Shown here in pieces: positions 39,101 through 51,393 of a stretch of 64,000 nt of DNA; position 1 is the first letter of the stretch; each line of letters starts with the position of its first letter. Location of the stretch: positions 78,680,743 through 78,744,742 of the forward strand of contig CM063283.1 in NCBI GenBank assembly GCA_032173965.1, read 5' to 3'. The DNA is from Sitta carolinensis (Eukaryota; Chordata; Aves; Passeriformes; Sittidae). Both the position numbers and the translations under genes were made by a program. The notes beneath the pieces were generated by a model. The model worked only from the letters and a program-made list of their open reading frames with translations. It did not search any database and was not told the origin of the DNA.

Positions 39101-41729
39101 GTAACAAGAAATCATAATCCAGTATTTGTAAAATACATGTAAGCTATTGCTTTTCTGTATGCCATCTGTGTGTAACACTTGGTTGTAGAGGGACAGAAAA
39201 TTATTTTGAACCTCTGGTGGATTAGGTTGCTTTATCCAGATGGTGTATGTGAGGAGAATATGGCAGCCAACAAAATGACCTTCCTATGAGAAAGTAAAGA
39301 GAAGAGAGCACAAGAGTAGACACAATGGAATTGAGATTTCATCTCCATGGAGGCTTGGAAAAAACCCCTGATCTCTCTCATGACTCTGAGACAAATGCAA
39401 GAGCTATGCACCAGAGAGATAAGCATGTGGCAGTTTTTACACCAGAAATATGCACAGCTAAGCCTACCAATGCCCATTAATCAGTGGAATGGTAACCTGA
39501 TGAACCTTGATTCCACACTGAATCAGTTCTACTAACAAGATACACAGGCCTGGGGCATGGGTGCAGGGAAAGATGTTACATGAAGCGGTAAAATGTAGAC
39601 ATTTAGGACTGAAATGAAACCCAAGAGATTTTTTGGTCCCTTATGGAGACAGTACTATGGAGCTCCTCTGGAGTACAGTGTTTCAGTTAGGTAGTTCCTT
39701 GGTTTTTTCTCTGGCAGATATATACAAGACATTTAGTAGCACACGTTCATTATTCTGACTGTTGACACAACATGGTCCTGATACTTTAAAACAGACCCAG
39801 ATCAAAACCCTTCTCTTTGATAAAGCAAATCCCACAGCAGGTATGTGAAAGCCTTCAGATGTAACTCTGAAATCACAACCAAGTCATATTTTCCATCTAA
39901 ATACATATTTGGAAGGCTATAATACCAAAGAGGAGGAATATTTACCTTTTAAATGGAAGATGTAGAAAATGCGAGTCACATCCAAACTGTGGAACTATAT
40001 GGCTATATGGTACTTGCAAGTATACTGACAACATATCAGGATGAGATCTGAATACACATTGTGTCATACAGCATCCTTTCCTCTCCTCCACAATTTCCTC
40101 TTTCCATTGGATGAAAATGTGGGTATGTGACTAGAAAAGGGTTTATTGAGAACTCTGGCTGTTTGTGAGAGCAGATTTATGGGAACATAACATAAAGCAT
40201 ACACAGGTAACATATTGCCACTGCTCATGCTCAACTGGTTAATATTTCAGAGGTACTTTCATTAAGAACAATGCAAAATAACATATTTTAGTAAAGGTGG
40301 AAATAACTGGTCCAAAGTAGATTACTGTTTCTACCTGCTTAACATAAATTCCTACAGCCTAACCAGCATCAAAGTTTAATCTTTTCAAAGCTTGTCTTGT
40401 ATACACACATCTGCTGCACTTGACATTTTAACAACATCTGTTTTCACTTATCTGATATCTCCATTTTGTTCTGCTAATGCTGAGAGTATGTTCTTATGTG
40501 CACGTGGAATTTTCTCTTTCTGACTTCCTAAGTCAATGTGGACAGCTGGTGTTCAAAAGTATTTACTCTGCCTACTGATTTTGAGGAAGGAAGATGTTAC
40601 TGTTCAGGAAAGGAAGCTAAGGTATATTAAGGTTTTAACCCCTTTGTTACAGGAGGCAGGTAGTGGTCCAGAGTAATATTTTGTACAGTCAACCTCGAGT
40701 ATTGCTTCTAAGTAAGGATTGCTTGTAGTGAGTTAGACAGGACAGTATGTGTCCTTAGTATTCCAGTAGGAAAACAAGAGTGCTTAGAAAGGCAGACAGG
40801 ATTTGAGGCTTAAATATTTCATTAGCTTTCTTCAGTGAGATTCATCTTTGATTCTCTGAGATAAAGGCAGGTGATAAATTCGTAGGGATAGTTTCTCTGA
40901 CCTAGATGTAAAAAAAGTTAAAGCAGTAATTTTAAGTTCTGATTTTAAATGGTAACAGTTTCTGCTAGTAACTTAGGGCAATTCGTATCAGTGTTGTTGA
41001 TGCAATGTGTGATATAAACAGAAACAGGGTCAGGAGGGAAATTTTTCTTGGCATTAAGAAAACAGAGAAATATTTACTACATGAGTGGAAAGGGCTTGTG
41101 TTTCTTCTCTATTTATTGCAAACAATTCTACTACTAAGAGTACTGTTATTTAAAGGCTTGTGTCAGGAGAAAACTGTCCCCATACAAGAGGAAACAGAGA
41201 ATCTTGGCAGCCCTTAGCATAAATTTATCCTCTCTCCAAACAGCATTAACTGGTACAACCATTTTCCCACAAACTACAAAATACTACCTTGTAAGAAGTG
41301 ACAGTGAAGATCTACAGCACACGTATACAGATATACAGCACCCTTCACTTTTGCAGTGGAAATTGGTACTAATCCAAACTGCATAGCAAATGCACTGAGT
41401 CAGCAAGCAGCATTTAATCGCAGTATTTTAATGGAACAGAAGGATATTAGTTTTGGCACTGGGGAAAAGAAATTCTCTTGTTACTCAAATAACCAGCTGA
41501 TTGAGCATATTCTGGTAACTGGAAAAACCCAAAGGCTCATCTCTCTAACCAAATTCAATACAATCCGAATCTATACAGCCAAGTTCTCTCCCTCCCAAAA
41601 AAGAACTGTCTTATTTCTTTTATCTATTGGGAACACTTCAAGCCCTCTACAGTCTTCTGATCAGGTCATTAGAGTAGCTACAGTTATTGTTTACGTTGTA
41701 GGTTTTGTTAAGAAGGGTGTGAGCCAAAA
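33191..41729. other. Long AT-rich gene-free stretch
   Basis: Over 8.5 kb contain no recognisable repeat family beyond homopolymers (a T17 run at 38106-38122 and shorter A/T runs). The longest frames, 136 codons at 37876-38286, 114 codons at 38624-38968 and 131 codons at 41356-41751, have no protein-family features. The first runs through the poly-T as poly-Phe, which argues against a real protein. No tRNA-like cloverleaf or conserved RNA motif was noticed. Confidence 0.5.
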
Positions 41730-42188
41730 ATTGTGTCAGGCAATGGGATAACTATAAAGTGGAGTGGATTATTGCATGTAGCAGTGTGCTTTTTAAGTTT
41801 TTGGGATTTTTGTATTGTTATATGGTTCGTTCTATGTACCCCCTATGTTCTTCCCCTATTTGAATCATCCCCCGGTTACTGTTGCCCGTCAATCTTGAGT
41901 TATGGAACCCCCAGACCCTGCCTGTCATTCTGAGACCTCGCCTTCAGCCTAGAAAGTTCTGACAGGGTCACAGAGTGATTGGAGGGAATTCCCGCTTTCC
42001 CCCCCACTGTATCCTGGTCTGTTCCCCTACATGTCACTCAGTTACAGAGCCGTCCCCCGCCTGTCCCTAACTGGTCCCAGGTCAGACCCTGCCCCAGTTC
42101 CTCCCCCGTTATCAGCTGCTGTACTCAGGGGCGCAGGGAGGTTTCGCCTGGGCTGCCCCCCGTGCCTGGGGGTCCCGGCTGCGGGACG

Positions 42189-42194
42189 AATAAA
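42189..42194 (+). terminator. LTR polyadenylation signal AATAAA
   Basis: A canonical AATAAA lies inside the solo LTR and fixes its orientation as plus strand. It also places the R/U5 border shortly downstream. If the LTR were active it could end host transcripts running in the plus direction. Confidence 0.7.
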
Positions 42195-42325
42195 CCCAAT
42201 GGTTTAAACCCAAGCGGAGTCTCCCTCTTTCTGTGCTGCCCTCGGCGCTCGCTGCCCGCAGCCCAGCCGGGCCCCGCGGGTTGGACAGAGTCCGTGTGGC
42301 TGCGGAGCCGTGCCCGCGCTGCGGC

Positions 42326-42353
42326 GGGGCCAGGGCCGGCCGGGGCAGGGGGG
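42326..42353 (+). other. G-quadruplex-capable motif in LTR U5
   Basis: Four G-runs (4, 3, 4 and 6 G) are separated by loops of 3, 6 and 2 bases: GGGG CCA GGG CCGGCC GGGG CA GGGGGG. This satisfies the common G3+N1-7 rule for an intramolecular quadruplex and sits within a CpG-dense segment 17 bp from the LTR end. Confidence 0.8.
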
Positions 42354-42374
42354 ACGCAGACACCGCCACAATTG

Positions 42375-44850
42375 TAGACCAGTGCTTCATGCTCTGTGTG
42401 AAGCCGTCCGGCAATCATACTTACTAGTACAGATGCAGCCGCAGAGATTATGATTCTGGATTTGTATGTGGTTAGTAAACAAACAGTACCTAGACCATTT
42501 TACAGCCAGAGTTTGCTACGTTTGAGTGATAGGTGCACTCTGGCTAGGCATGTTGGTCTAGCTGTCCTCTAGAAGAGTTTTCCATCTAATACAGTTCTGT
42601 GATTCCTCTGAAAGTATTAGCAATTTTTTTCTCCCTCTCAGGGTTGACAGGTTAAGTTATATTCACTTAGAAATACTGGCATTTAACAATGAGGAACTTC
42701 ACTGCTCTACAATATCATTCATGGCATGAAAATATACCATGAAATAGATTATTCAAAATTTACTGCTCTGCAAGATAAAAATGTATGTAAAGATGAAGTG
42801 CTGTCAAACCTGCAGCATTTACCATAATGTCCTTGTGGTTTTTAGGACTTTCATTCCCAAGAGTGAATTTTATGATAGGTTGTGAAGAACACATTTCATA
42901 ACATTACACTTTAATGATGCTTCCTGTCTTGATTCAATGCAAGCTGGGTTTTTTAGCCCTCCAATGTGTAACATGGAAAGAATTAGAAGCCAGGTTAAGT
43001 GATAGTTCGTGTGACTACTTTATGGTAAGAACAAATAATTTAGGTGATTTTCTTTCGAATATTTACAATCAATTTTTGTCATTCAGACAACGTGATTGTA
43101 GCAAGAGCAATAGATCTCTTTATTTCTTCATTTTATACTAAATAAGTAGCAATTTTAACTTCAAGACATAAGTTTCTTGAAGGAGCTTAATTTTATATAG
43201 TATAAATATTCATAATTTAACTGCCTAAATCTAGAATAATTTCCTTAGATTTCCTTTGCTTTAAACTATGACTATTTGCCATTTTCAGAGTCACACATTT
43301 CACCCTAAAATGGACATCTTTCTCATCATCTCATGAAATGGAGAAATTGTGACACAAGTCCAAGGTACAAAATTCTTTAATAGCTCAAGGACTTAAGGTT
43401 TGAATATGGAGAACAGTTAAAAGAGAAATTTCAAGTGGTTTAAAAGACAAGGTCAAATATTTTAAAATACCGTGCTATCTATGTTTAACTCCTTTATTTT
43501 ATGCTTTGTTTATAAATATTGTATTAGACAAGGACAGCAGGAACTGGTCTATAGAATCAATCAAGCTAAACATGTTTTGGCATCCTGTCCTTGGAAGAAA
43601 CACCAATGTTTAGGAAATGCAGGAAACACTGGGTGATCCACCTGTTAGCCAACTCTTGATTTCTGGTAATTAGCCATTTAAAATCTTCCTGTGAAAATTA
43701 TATCTGAAGTGTAATATTTAATATCCACTATTGGCCTAGATGCCTGAGAGAAGTATTAAATTTGTCTTCTGATTATCTTTGCACATTTGCCCTCCAAAAC
43801 GACTGCAACAAAGAACACAACAACATTCAACACAGTGCTGTGTGAGAAAAACAGTGTTTGTTTGCAGTACATCTGATGAACTTTTGATGACAATCTGTAA
43901 TTATAATGTTAAAATAAAGATAATATGATTCATAACCACATTTACTCTTTCTTTTTCAAAATTATACAGATCTTGATGCTATTTTTCTTCAGTCACACCT
44001 TTTCAGATTCAGTTGCATTTTATGTGGGTGAGATAATGTATGTTTAATTGTTCTTTGTTGGGACATTTTTCTAGTTCTGCCATAGTCTGGTTTTAAATCA
44101 GATAATATTTTTAATGTAACATTCCAGATTACAGTTATTTATTCAATTCTTCTACAGTTATTATACATTCCCAGAGACCTGTCCATATTGTTTGGAGGCA
44201 TTTTTCTACATACAAAATTATAAATTATCTCTATAATTAAGTTTTGTAGGTGTTTTTGTTTTTCTTTTGTGTGCATTATTCTATGCATACTAATTTTACT
44301 TTTTATATGTTATTTCATCCTTGAGTCACTGACTGTGGAAAAATCCTCTTGAGCTCCTTACAGATACTTTTTATTTCGGCTATGTAGTGTAATTTTGAAT
44401 TTTTGAAAACATCACTGCCTTGCTATATGTTTCCAAACATTTAGGCATATATTGAACAGCCAATGTCCAAATTTAAGAAATTCATGTGAGAGCTTGTTGA
44501 AAGCTTTTTGAAAATAGAAATATAATTAGATCATGCTTATCCACCTACTCAGTGATACTTTGAAAAAGCAGAAAAATTTGTATTTTCCTTTACAAAGCCC
44601 ATATTAACTCCTTATCAATATTCTTTATCTATTAGTTTTTTACTAGTTAATTTCTTTATATAGGCTTTACCAGTTAGATTAATACATATCAGTCAAATCC
44701 TTAGTTTTTACCATATAAAATATTTTTTTCATATTTTTCTCCTTTCATTCCTCTGCCTGTTGATTAAAGAAATAGGTTACACATCCTCATGGTTTCATAT
44801 CAGAGTTCTTTAAAAGTTTGTTGAAAATTATTTAGTTTTTTTCTTGCTTA
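42375..44850. other. Unique AT-rich DNA right of the solo LTR
   Basis: No exon or repeat family is recognised. The 75-codon frame at 42914-43141 is unremarkable. Confidence 0.5.
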
Positions 44851-44907
44851 TTTATGTATATTTATGTATATATGTGTGTGTATATTATATATATATATAT
44901 ATATATT
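44851..44907. repeat. TATA/TATG simple repeat
   Basis: Two tandem tttatgtata units are followed by a GTGTGT step and an AT run ending at 44907. Confidence 0.9.
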
Positions 44908-46227
44908 CAGTTGGAAGTACTTCAAATTCATGCTGTAAAATTAAGTCCTGATATGAAAATTTTCTGCATTACCATTTGATTTGGCATGATTTTAGAAATT
45001 CACTTTTTTATTCTGTATTTTTCTCATGTGAACTTATTGTATGAGTGTTCCTCACATTGTTTAACCGTCTGCTGATACTCTCTGACAAGCCCTTGGCTTT
45101 TGATATGTTTGAAAGATTATATTTTGAGCCTTTGCAACTTAAATATACAGATTCTTGACATGTTTCCTGACCTGACATTATGGATTTAAATCTGAAATTA
45201 CAGGTTTATGTTCTACTGTATCTTTAATGGGTGCAACTTGTATTTTTGGGGGTCTATCTCTCCATGAGTAAAGTGTATTTTAAGACTCATATATTCTGCC
45301 ATTTCAATTTCATAAGAATTATCTTTCTCTCATATTTTGTGAACTTTGTCAATCTTTTTCTTCCTACAAGATACAGAACTAAAATATATTTTGATGATCG
45401 TGTCCACCAAATAACAACTTGAAGTTTAATCTACAGAGTGTCCAGTGAATTTTATTGTTCTCTCTAAAATACTACCCCTCTTCCTGCCCACAGCTGTCTG
45501 GTTGCAACTTCCAAGGGGTTTCACAGTTCCTGTTCTACACATGGTTTCCCTCTTTCAGGAGAAATCTGAATGTATTGAGTAAGAAGGGATAGGAAGGTGA
45601 AAAGATGTGGGAAGTTTTCTGAGATCTTCCTGTACAGATGAAGCTTGAAAAATATGTTTTGGACTAAAGCTAGTGTGATAGTCAAGATTAGAGCAGGAGT
45701 TGCCTTTTTTCCTTGTAGTGTGTCTGATCCTCCAAGAAAAGGTAAATTATACTGTGTAAAAATGTAACACCCATGGCTTGACTTTAATTTTACCCAGTAT
45801 ACATAGGAGTTATTGAAAACTCTAATTATCATTGTGTTTCAATCTTTGCAGCTCCCTGACTTCTCCTTGTATATAATACTTTATGCCTATAATAACAAGT
45901 TTGAAAGCAAAAAACCCCAAAATATAGTTATCTGGAAGTTTCTATTTCTTGAATAATCTGTATAGTAAGTTCTAATTCAACCCAGTTCTTTCTGTGTATG
46001 AGATAATTTCAGAAGTTACCATATCCCAACAGAGTTCTTATCTCTATTGCAGAACACGTACTAAAGAAGGAATTCTTGTGATATATGAACTAATCTGAAC
46101 AATCCAGTATTGCCTGCCTCAAGTTGTCCTTACTAGCATAAAAGACAGCAGAAAATATATGGGGAAGAAGAAATGCTTAAGACAGGCATTTGCTATTATT
46201 ATTGTTGCTGTTCACACTAAAATATTC
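44908..46227. other. Unique AT-rich DNA
   Basis: No repeat family is recognised. The 103-codon minus-strand frame at 45521-45832 lacks recognisable domains. Confidence 0.5.
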
Positions 46228-46249
46228 AATGAATCAATCAATCAATCAA
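46228..46249. repeat. (AATC)n tetranucleotide repeat
   Basis: About four to five uninterrupted AATC units form a short microsatellite. Confidence 0.9.
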
Positions 46250-46460
46250 ATGAAAACCTAATCTTTTTCACTGTAGTCATAAGGTCAGTCTATCAGGATT
46301 CTGTTGGAAAATAAACATATTCTTTTTTTTTTAGTGAAAGACACTTGGAATTTCAAACCTCCTATTTTAGTATACTAATTCTCTTTTATTATTTCTCTGA
46401 CATCAGGAAGTTGTGACTTCATTTGATTTATTTTATAATATGTAACAGAACACACACTTT

Positions 46461-46507
46461 TATTATTTTATTATCAATATTATTATTTATTATTTTATTA
46501 TCAATAT
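46461..46507. repeat. Tandem duplication with 27-bp period
   Basis: The 20-mer tattattttattatcaatat is present at 46461-46480 and again at 46488-46507 without mismatch, separated by 7 bp of similar TATTATT sequence. Confidence 0.9.
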
Positions 46508-47141
46508 AAAACCTCAGAAATATCCATCTAGTACCTATGGTGAAGACACATAGTAAGTTTCCACTTTCTTGAACTTAATATTTAACTCCATGTTTTCTTC
46601 AGGTAACAGTGTCAGGTTTTTTTCCCTTTGGATGCCTACTGTTTCTTTGTTGATTTACTTTGTTAACTTTTTTTATGTTTTCCTTGTTGTCTTTCTACTT
46701 TTGATTCCATATGAAGTAACATTCACTTTCTTGTCCATCAGAACCATTCAAGAAAATCCAGATCACAGAGCATGTCATGAATCATTGGGAAGGCAGATTT
46801 CATTACAATTAAAAAAAATAAATTCAAATATCTAAAAATATTAAGATTTGAATTTATTTTTAAAAAATATTTAAAACTCCTTATCAAAACAAGCATTTTG
46901 CTGAAGTGTGCAGCTAATCCTTTCCAAGGACATTTAAAAAAATATTTACTGATAAGAAGCAGAGTTAAAAAATTATATTAGAGTGGCTCTGTATGTATGA
47001 CCTTACTATGTTAGGTATTTGACTGTGATCAAAGATAGTAAAAAGACCATAAAGGCCTTACAATGCAAGACAGTGGTGCTGAGTGAGTCAAACATGAGAT
47101 TAAACATGTAACTGGATTTATTATTCTAGAATAATACTAAC
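46508..47141. other. AT-rich DNA
   Basis: The 88-codon frame at 46569-46835 is Phe/Leu-rich by composition, and I see no gene in it. Confidence 0.5.
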
Positions 47142-47460
47142 ACAGAATCATTAAGTTTGGGGAAAAAACCCCCAAATCATTGTATCTAGTCTTTTAACAA
47201 ACATCATTTTGTCGACTAAACCATAGCCGTAAGTGCTACATTCAGCTGTTTCTTGAACACTTCCAGGGATGGTGATTCCACCACTCCCTGGGGAGCTCAT
47301 TCTAATGCCTTACCACCCTTCAGTGAAAAAATTCTTCCCAATGTTCAACCTGAATCTCCCTGGAACAGCTTAAGGCCATTTCCTCTTCACCAGTTGCTTG
47401 ATCTGTAAAACCTAGCACATCTAAATTATTTGAAACTGGTTTCTCCTCTTTAGCAGGTAT
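47142..47460 (-). mobile_element. CR1 LINE 3' fragment
   Basis: This is a CR1 non-LTR retrotransposon tail on the minus strand. It starts with a degenerate acagaatcattaagtttgg, the reversed 3' end. CR1 landmarks follow in the expected order: gaacacttccagggatgg, a ccactccctgggg block, a taccacccttcagt block, aaaattcttccca, and then gccatttcctcttcacc. It is about 320 bp, moderately diverged, and 5'-truncated. The right end fades into unrecognised sequence after about 47,410. Confidence 0.92.
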
Positions 47461-48684
47461 GAATAGTCAATGTTCTTTGGACACCGGCAGAGAAATGAGT
47501 CTTACAGTAAACTTAGATGTAGATAATTTTAATCTTCATAAATGTGCTTTGGGTTCTGTGCATAAGAAGCAGTGTGAGAAAAGAAGTTTTCCAGCAGTGT
47601 TAATTAATTTTTTGACGTTATAGTAAATTTGGCACAAAAATAAATGGAGCGTTGTTTTTAATAAGAAATTCAACCCATTTCCAGTTACTAATTTCTGTAA
47701 TAATTATCTAATTGAGCTAAGAAAAAAGCAATACGTGGGGCTTGATTTTCTAAGGGATGTATATTGTATTGTATGACATATTTGCTGTAGTATCTCCTAC
47801 AATATTATGTGAGTAAAAGGGAAGAGAAGTTATACATGTGATTACAAGTGGGATCTGGTCCAACAAAGATATATTGAACAGAGGAATTTGGTAACAATTC
47901 CACTCTGGTTTAAGTTCAAAGCTTTAAATGTTCCTTAAAACAGGTAAAGATTTTTTTTTTTACTTTCTCAGGGCTGAATAGAGATTCAAGTCTCAGATGT
48001 ATCATTTTATGCTAAAGTGTAGACTGGGAGGAAAGACATAAATTACATTTTCTTCAGATTTATAAAATGCATTTTAATTCTTAATTCACTATTTACACAA
48101 AATGAGTAATATGAGAAAATTATATTATGACATAGAAATCATGAAAATATTGACTACTCATTCCTGTTCTCTTATATACACAGCACACAGTGAATATTTG
48201 AGATAGATATTAAGATGAAAATGTCAGTGGAAAATATTGTGAGGTAGGCATTGCTTCAAATTCTCTTCTCTATTAGCCAGATCTTGATCCTTTCATACTT
48301 TTATTTTTCTTGTCAGAAGAACAGTGGCTGCTGGGTAAGCTCCCAAGAAATTTTTGGGAGACAGGACAATCACTAGGACCTACTATAGCAGATTAGTGAG
48401 AGAGCAAGGGGAGGAAAGATCATATGTTTCTCAGACTAATACTGTGACAGGAAAGAAAGGCATATAAGTCAAGGAATAATAGCAATACAGTAAGTACAAT
48501 CTCACTATACAAAGAAGCACCTGATTACTTGAGGCTGAAGTAACACGTCAGTCACATATTTTCCAGAAGCTTCATCTCTTTGTCTCTGATTGATCTCACA
48601 TATCTTCTTTAATAGGATCTATAAAGGGATTTTATGGGTGAATATCCTATATAAGAAATAGGAATATCATATAAATAATCCTAT
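47461..48684. other. AT-rich DNA between CR1 fragments
   Basis: No exon or further repeat is recognised. Confidence 0.5.
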
Positions 48685-48915
48685 CACAGGATTCCTCAGT
48701 CTGGAAAGGACTTCATGGCTACTCTAGTTCAACCTCTTGATCAGCATAGTCAGATCTGAGGTGATATCTAATTACTCAGGGCTTTGTCCAGTTTGGCTAT
48801 GGGTAGAGGACACAGTACCCAAGCCTAAGCAGCCTTCTTATATAGTCTGAAATCTCTCTGTCTTTGCCCAGCGCTCCTCTTTCTCCTTGAATTCCCTGTG
48901 GCAGCATGAAAATAA
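48685..48915 (-). mobile_element. Old CR1 LINE 3' fragment
   Basis: This is a second minus-strand CR1 tail, more diverged than the one at 47.1 kb. Recognisable steps are ctggaaaggacttcatgg, a ctctagttcaacctc segment, and tcagggctttgtccagttt, in the CR1 order. The part beyond about 48,790 is weak, so the right limit is a guess. The degree of decay suggests a different, older subfamily. Confidence 0.7.
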
Positions 48916-49008
48916 TTCATTTTTCTTTATAGGGTCCAGAGATGACATTGTGTATGTAGCTAGGTAAGCCACAACTGTGTTTCATAATGTTTGAGGAAGG
49001 GAAAAGGT

Positions 49009-49030
49009 GATTATCACATGATTATCACAT
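49009..49030. repeat. Tandem 11-bp duplication
   Basis: Two perfect adjacent copies of gattatcacat lie at 49009-49019 and 49020-49030. Confidence 0.95.
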
Positions 49031-49570
49031 TGTGTCAATTCTCATTGCAGCATTTTTTTCAGACAGTTTTAGATATCTTTATATGAGCTTTTTATCTAAG
49101 TTCTCTTTATACCTGAAAGAAAAAAAATCTATCATGTATCATCTCTCATTCATATACTGCAGGTGATTGAAATGTGTTAGTCTAATTATCACAGAACTCC
49201 ACTGAGTATATTTTCCAGTTGATATATTGCTTGAAATTTGCTATGAAACTTAGCACAAGTTATTTAATGTTTATCTAAAATTTATGGCCATTGCTTAGTG
49301 CAGTTTATAAAAATGAACTTCATTAACATTGTAGTCCTGCTATTCAATTGCACCTCAAAAAAAATTTCCCAAGACATGATGGTCAAGTTTACTTCTCTTT
49401 TGCCAATCACATTATTTTTCAATATGTTTGCTGGTGAGGTCTCTTCTGATACCACCTGGCTCTATATTACATATATGTATATAGCCATGATACCTGAAAA
49501 GTCTCATAGGAAGTCCTGGTAAAAGGGAAACATAATAACCATCTTTAAAAACTGAAGAAAGGAAAACTCT

Positions 49571-50493
49571 GGACCAGTATTATTTAATATCTTCATTAAT
49601 GACATAAATGAAGAAATCGATTGTACCCTCAGCAAATTGGCAGATGTCACCCAGCTGAGTTGTCACACCTGAAGGATGTGATGCCATCCAGAGGGACCTG
49701 AACTGGCCCGAGAAGTGGGGCCATGGGAATGTCATGAGGTTTAACAAGACCAAGTACAAGGTGCCACATCTGGGCTGGGCAATCCCTGGTATCAACATAG
49801 GCTGGGGAATGGACAGACCAAGAGCAGCCCTGTTCAGAAGGACTTGGAGGTGCTGGTAAATGAGAAAGATGAATGTGATCTGTCTATGTGATCTCATGGC
49901 CCAGAAAGCCAAATGTATCCTGTGCTGCACCAAAAGCAGTGTGGCCAGCAGGTCGGGGAGGGTGACACTGCCCCTCTACTCTGCTATGGTAAGACTTCAC
50001 CTGTAGGGTTGCATCCTTCTCTGGGGTACCCCAGCATGGGAAGGACATGGACCTGTTGGACCACATCCAGAGGAGGGACATGAAGAAGATCCTATGAGGA
50101 AAGGCTGAGAAAACTGGGATTGTTCAGCCTGGAGAAGAGAAGGCTTTGGGTGACCAAACTGCCTGAAGGGAGCCTACAGGAAAGGTGGGGCAGGACTATT
50201 TACAAGAGCATGTAAGGGCAAATGGGTTCAAAGGGATAATTAGTTCAAATTGAATAAGAGTAGATTTAGATTGGATATGAGGAAAAAAATCTTTACTGTT
50301 GCAGGTGGTGAGGCACTAGAATGGTGGCCCAGAGAAATGGTGGCTGTCCCACCCCTGGAATTGTTCAAGGCCTGGCTGGATGGGACTAACAAACCTGGTC
50401 TAGTGGAAGGTGTACCTGTTGATGTCAGGGAGGGTGGAGCTAGATAATCTTCAAGGTCCTTTTCCAACTCAAACCATCCTATGATTCTATGAT
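49571..50493 (+). mobile_element. CR1 LINE: end of reverse transcriptase ORF plus 3' UTR
   Basis: This roughly 920-bp CR1 copy is on the plus strand and is 5'-truncated inside ORF2. Its first codons read GPVLFNIFIND, a reverse-transcriptase motif of the family. The catalytic FADD box that should follow reads LADV, so one catalytic aspartate is lost, and stop codons follow. Later landmarks are ggaggtgctggt, gttcagcctggagaagag, 'ttcaaggcctggctggatgg' and the canonical tail ending in ATTCTATGAT at about 50,493. It is a dead pseudogene copy; frames in both directions here, including 117 codons on the minus strand, are shadows. It is the least diverged CR1 in the window and lies opposite in orientation to the two preceding CR1 pieces. 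Confidence 0.95.
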
Positions 50494-51393
50494 ATAAAAA
50501 GCGCAAGACTGCTACAGCACAGCAAAATTAAACCATACCGATTCTTAAGTTTTTGAGAGTATTGAAGAATGAACTACTGTTCTTGGGAAGAATTTGATGT
50601 TGTTTAGCTTTCAAACAGGCATATCTGTTATTTCTTATACAGAGGTTTTGATGAAGTAGGAAATGTATTCATAGTTTACTGGTTAAGAGTAACTGGTTTA
50701 TTTCAATGTGACATTTATTTTGATTTATCTATTAAATACGCTTATCCGATTGGATAGAAATGACAATTCTGATACTATTGCTTTGTGGTTGAAGCCTAAT
50801 ATGTTGTCAATATTTTGTCAAATTCCTCTTTTGTTTCCCAAGTGCTCATTCATTAGAAAAAGTTGGGAAAACTAATTTTCAAAAATATTTTTCATCTAAT
50901 ATTTCAACGTCACATTGCTGTGCAATTTGTCTATTAAAATAATTTAGATGCCAAGAGAGTATTGTCATTTTAACAAGTGATTGACAATACTGGCAGAGAG
51001 CTTTGAGATTAGTGAAGATGAAGACAGTTAAATTGTCAACTGGCCATGACATGAACTTCAAATCAAGCAAGTATTATGGAAATATTAAAGTATTTTAGCT
51101 GAATTAGTGATGGGAGTAATAAAATACAATACGAATTTAATCTATTGGGACTTTGTTCAGAAGAATGATTTGAACCCAAATTATGAAGACAGCATCACAG
51201 TCATGAAGGCAGAGAAAACACTTCAGAGGATAGGTGAGTCACATTGTGACCTTTTAAGACACATCTGCTTGAATGCTACTTTATAGATATATGTACATCT
51301 TGCATATGAAAAAATGAATCTTTGAATCTTGATTACATCGACCAACAGAAAAGTAAATGTTTTGATATCTCAGATCTCTTTAACAAAAGGTTG
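50494..51393. other. Unique AT-rich DNA, no feature seen
   Basis: I recognise no exon or repeat. Confidence 0.5.

Larger units (their letters stand above)
41734..42370 (+). mobile_element. Solo LTR of an ERV1-like element with 4-bp target duplication
   Basis: This is a complete 637-bp retroviral LTR without internal sequence. It begins TGTCAGG and ends CGCCACA, and is bracketed by a perfect ATTG duplication (41730-41733 and 42371-42374). A 4-bp duplication is typical of class I (gamma-like) endogenous retroviruses; ERVL usually gives 5 bp and ERVK/alpha-like 6 bp. The 5' half is AT-rich and C-run-rich, as in U3. AATAAA lies at 42189-42194, followed by the R/U5 boundary region. U5 is GC- and CpG-rich. 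Intact ends and retained CpGs suggest a fairly young insertion that lost its interior by LTR-LTR recombination. The overlapping 132-, 100- and 97-codon frames are not genes. The family name is unknown to me. Confidence 0.85.

Noticed and set aside
41356..41751. 131-codon open frame on the plus strand
   Set aside because: It has no recognisable domain or promoter context, and its end runs into the solo LTR. It is consistent with chance in 64 kb.
41979..42427. Several 64-132-codon GC-rich frames on both strands
   Set aside because: They lie inside the solo LTR and owe their openness to its GC-rich composition. LTRs of this type do not encode proteins.
46228..46507. Short regular repeats considered as a possible CRISPR-like array
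   Set aside because: Units are too short and too few, there are no unique spacers of constant length, and the window is vertebrate DNA.
49580..50506. Minus- and plus-strand frames of 65-117 codons
   Set aside because: They are antisense or degraded frames of the CR1 copy; the plus-strand CR1 reading explains the sequence.
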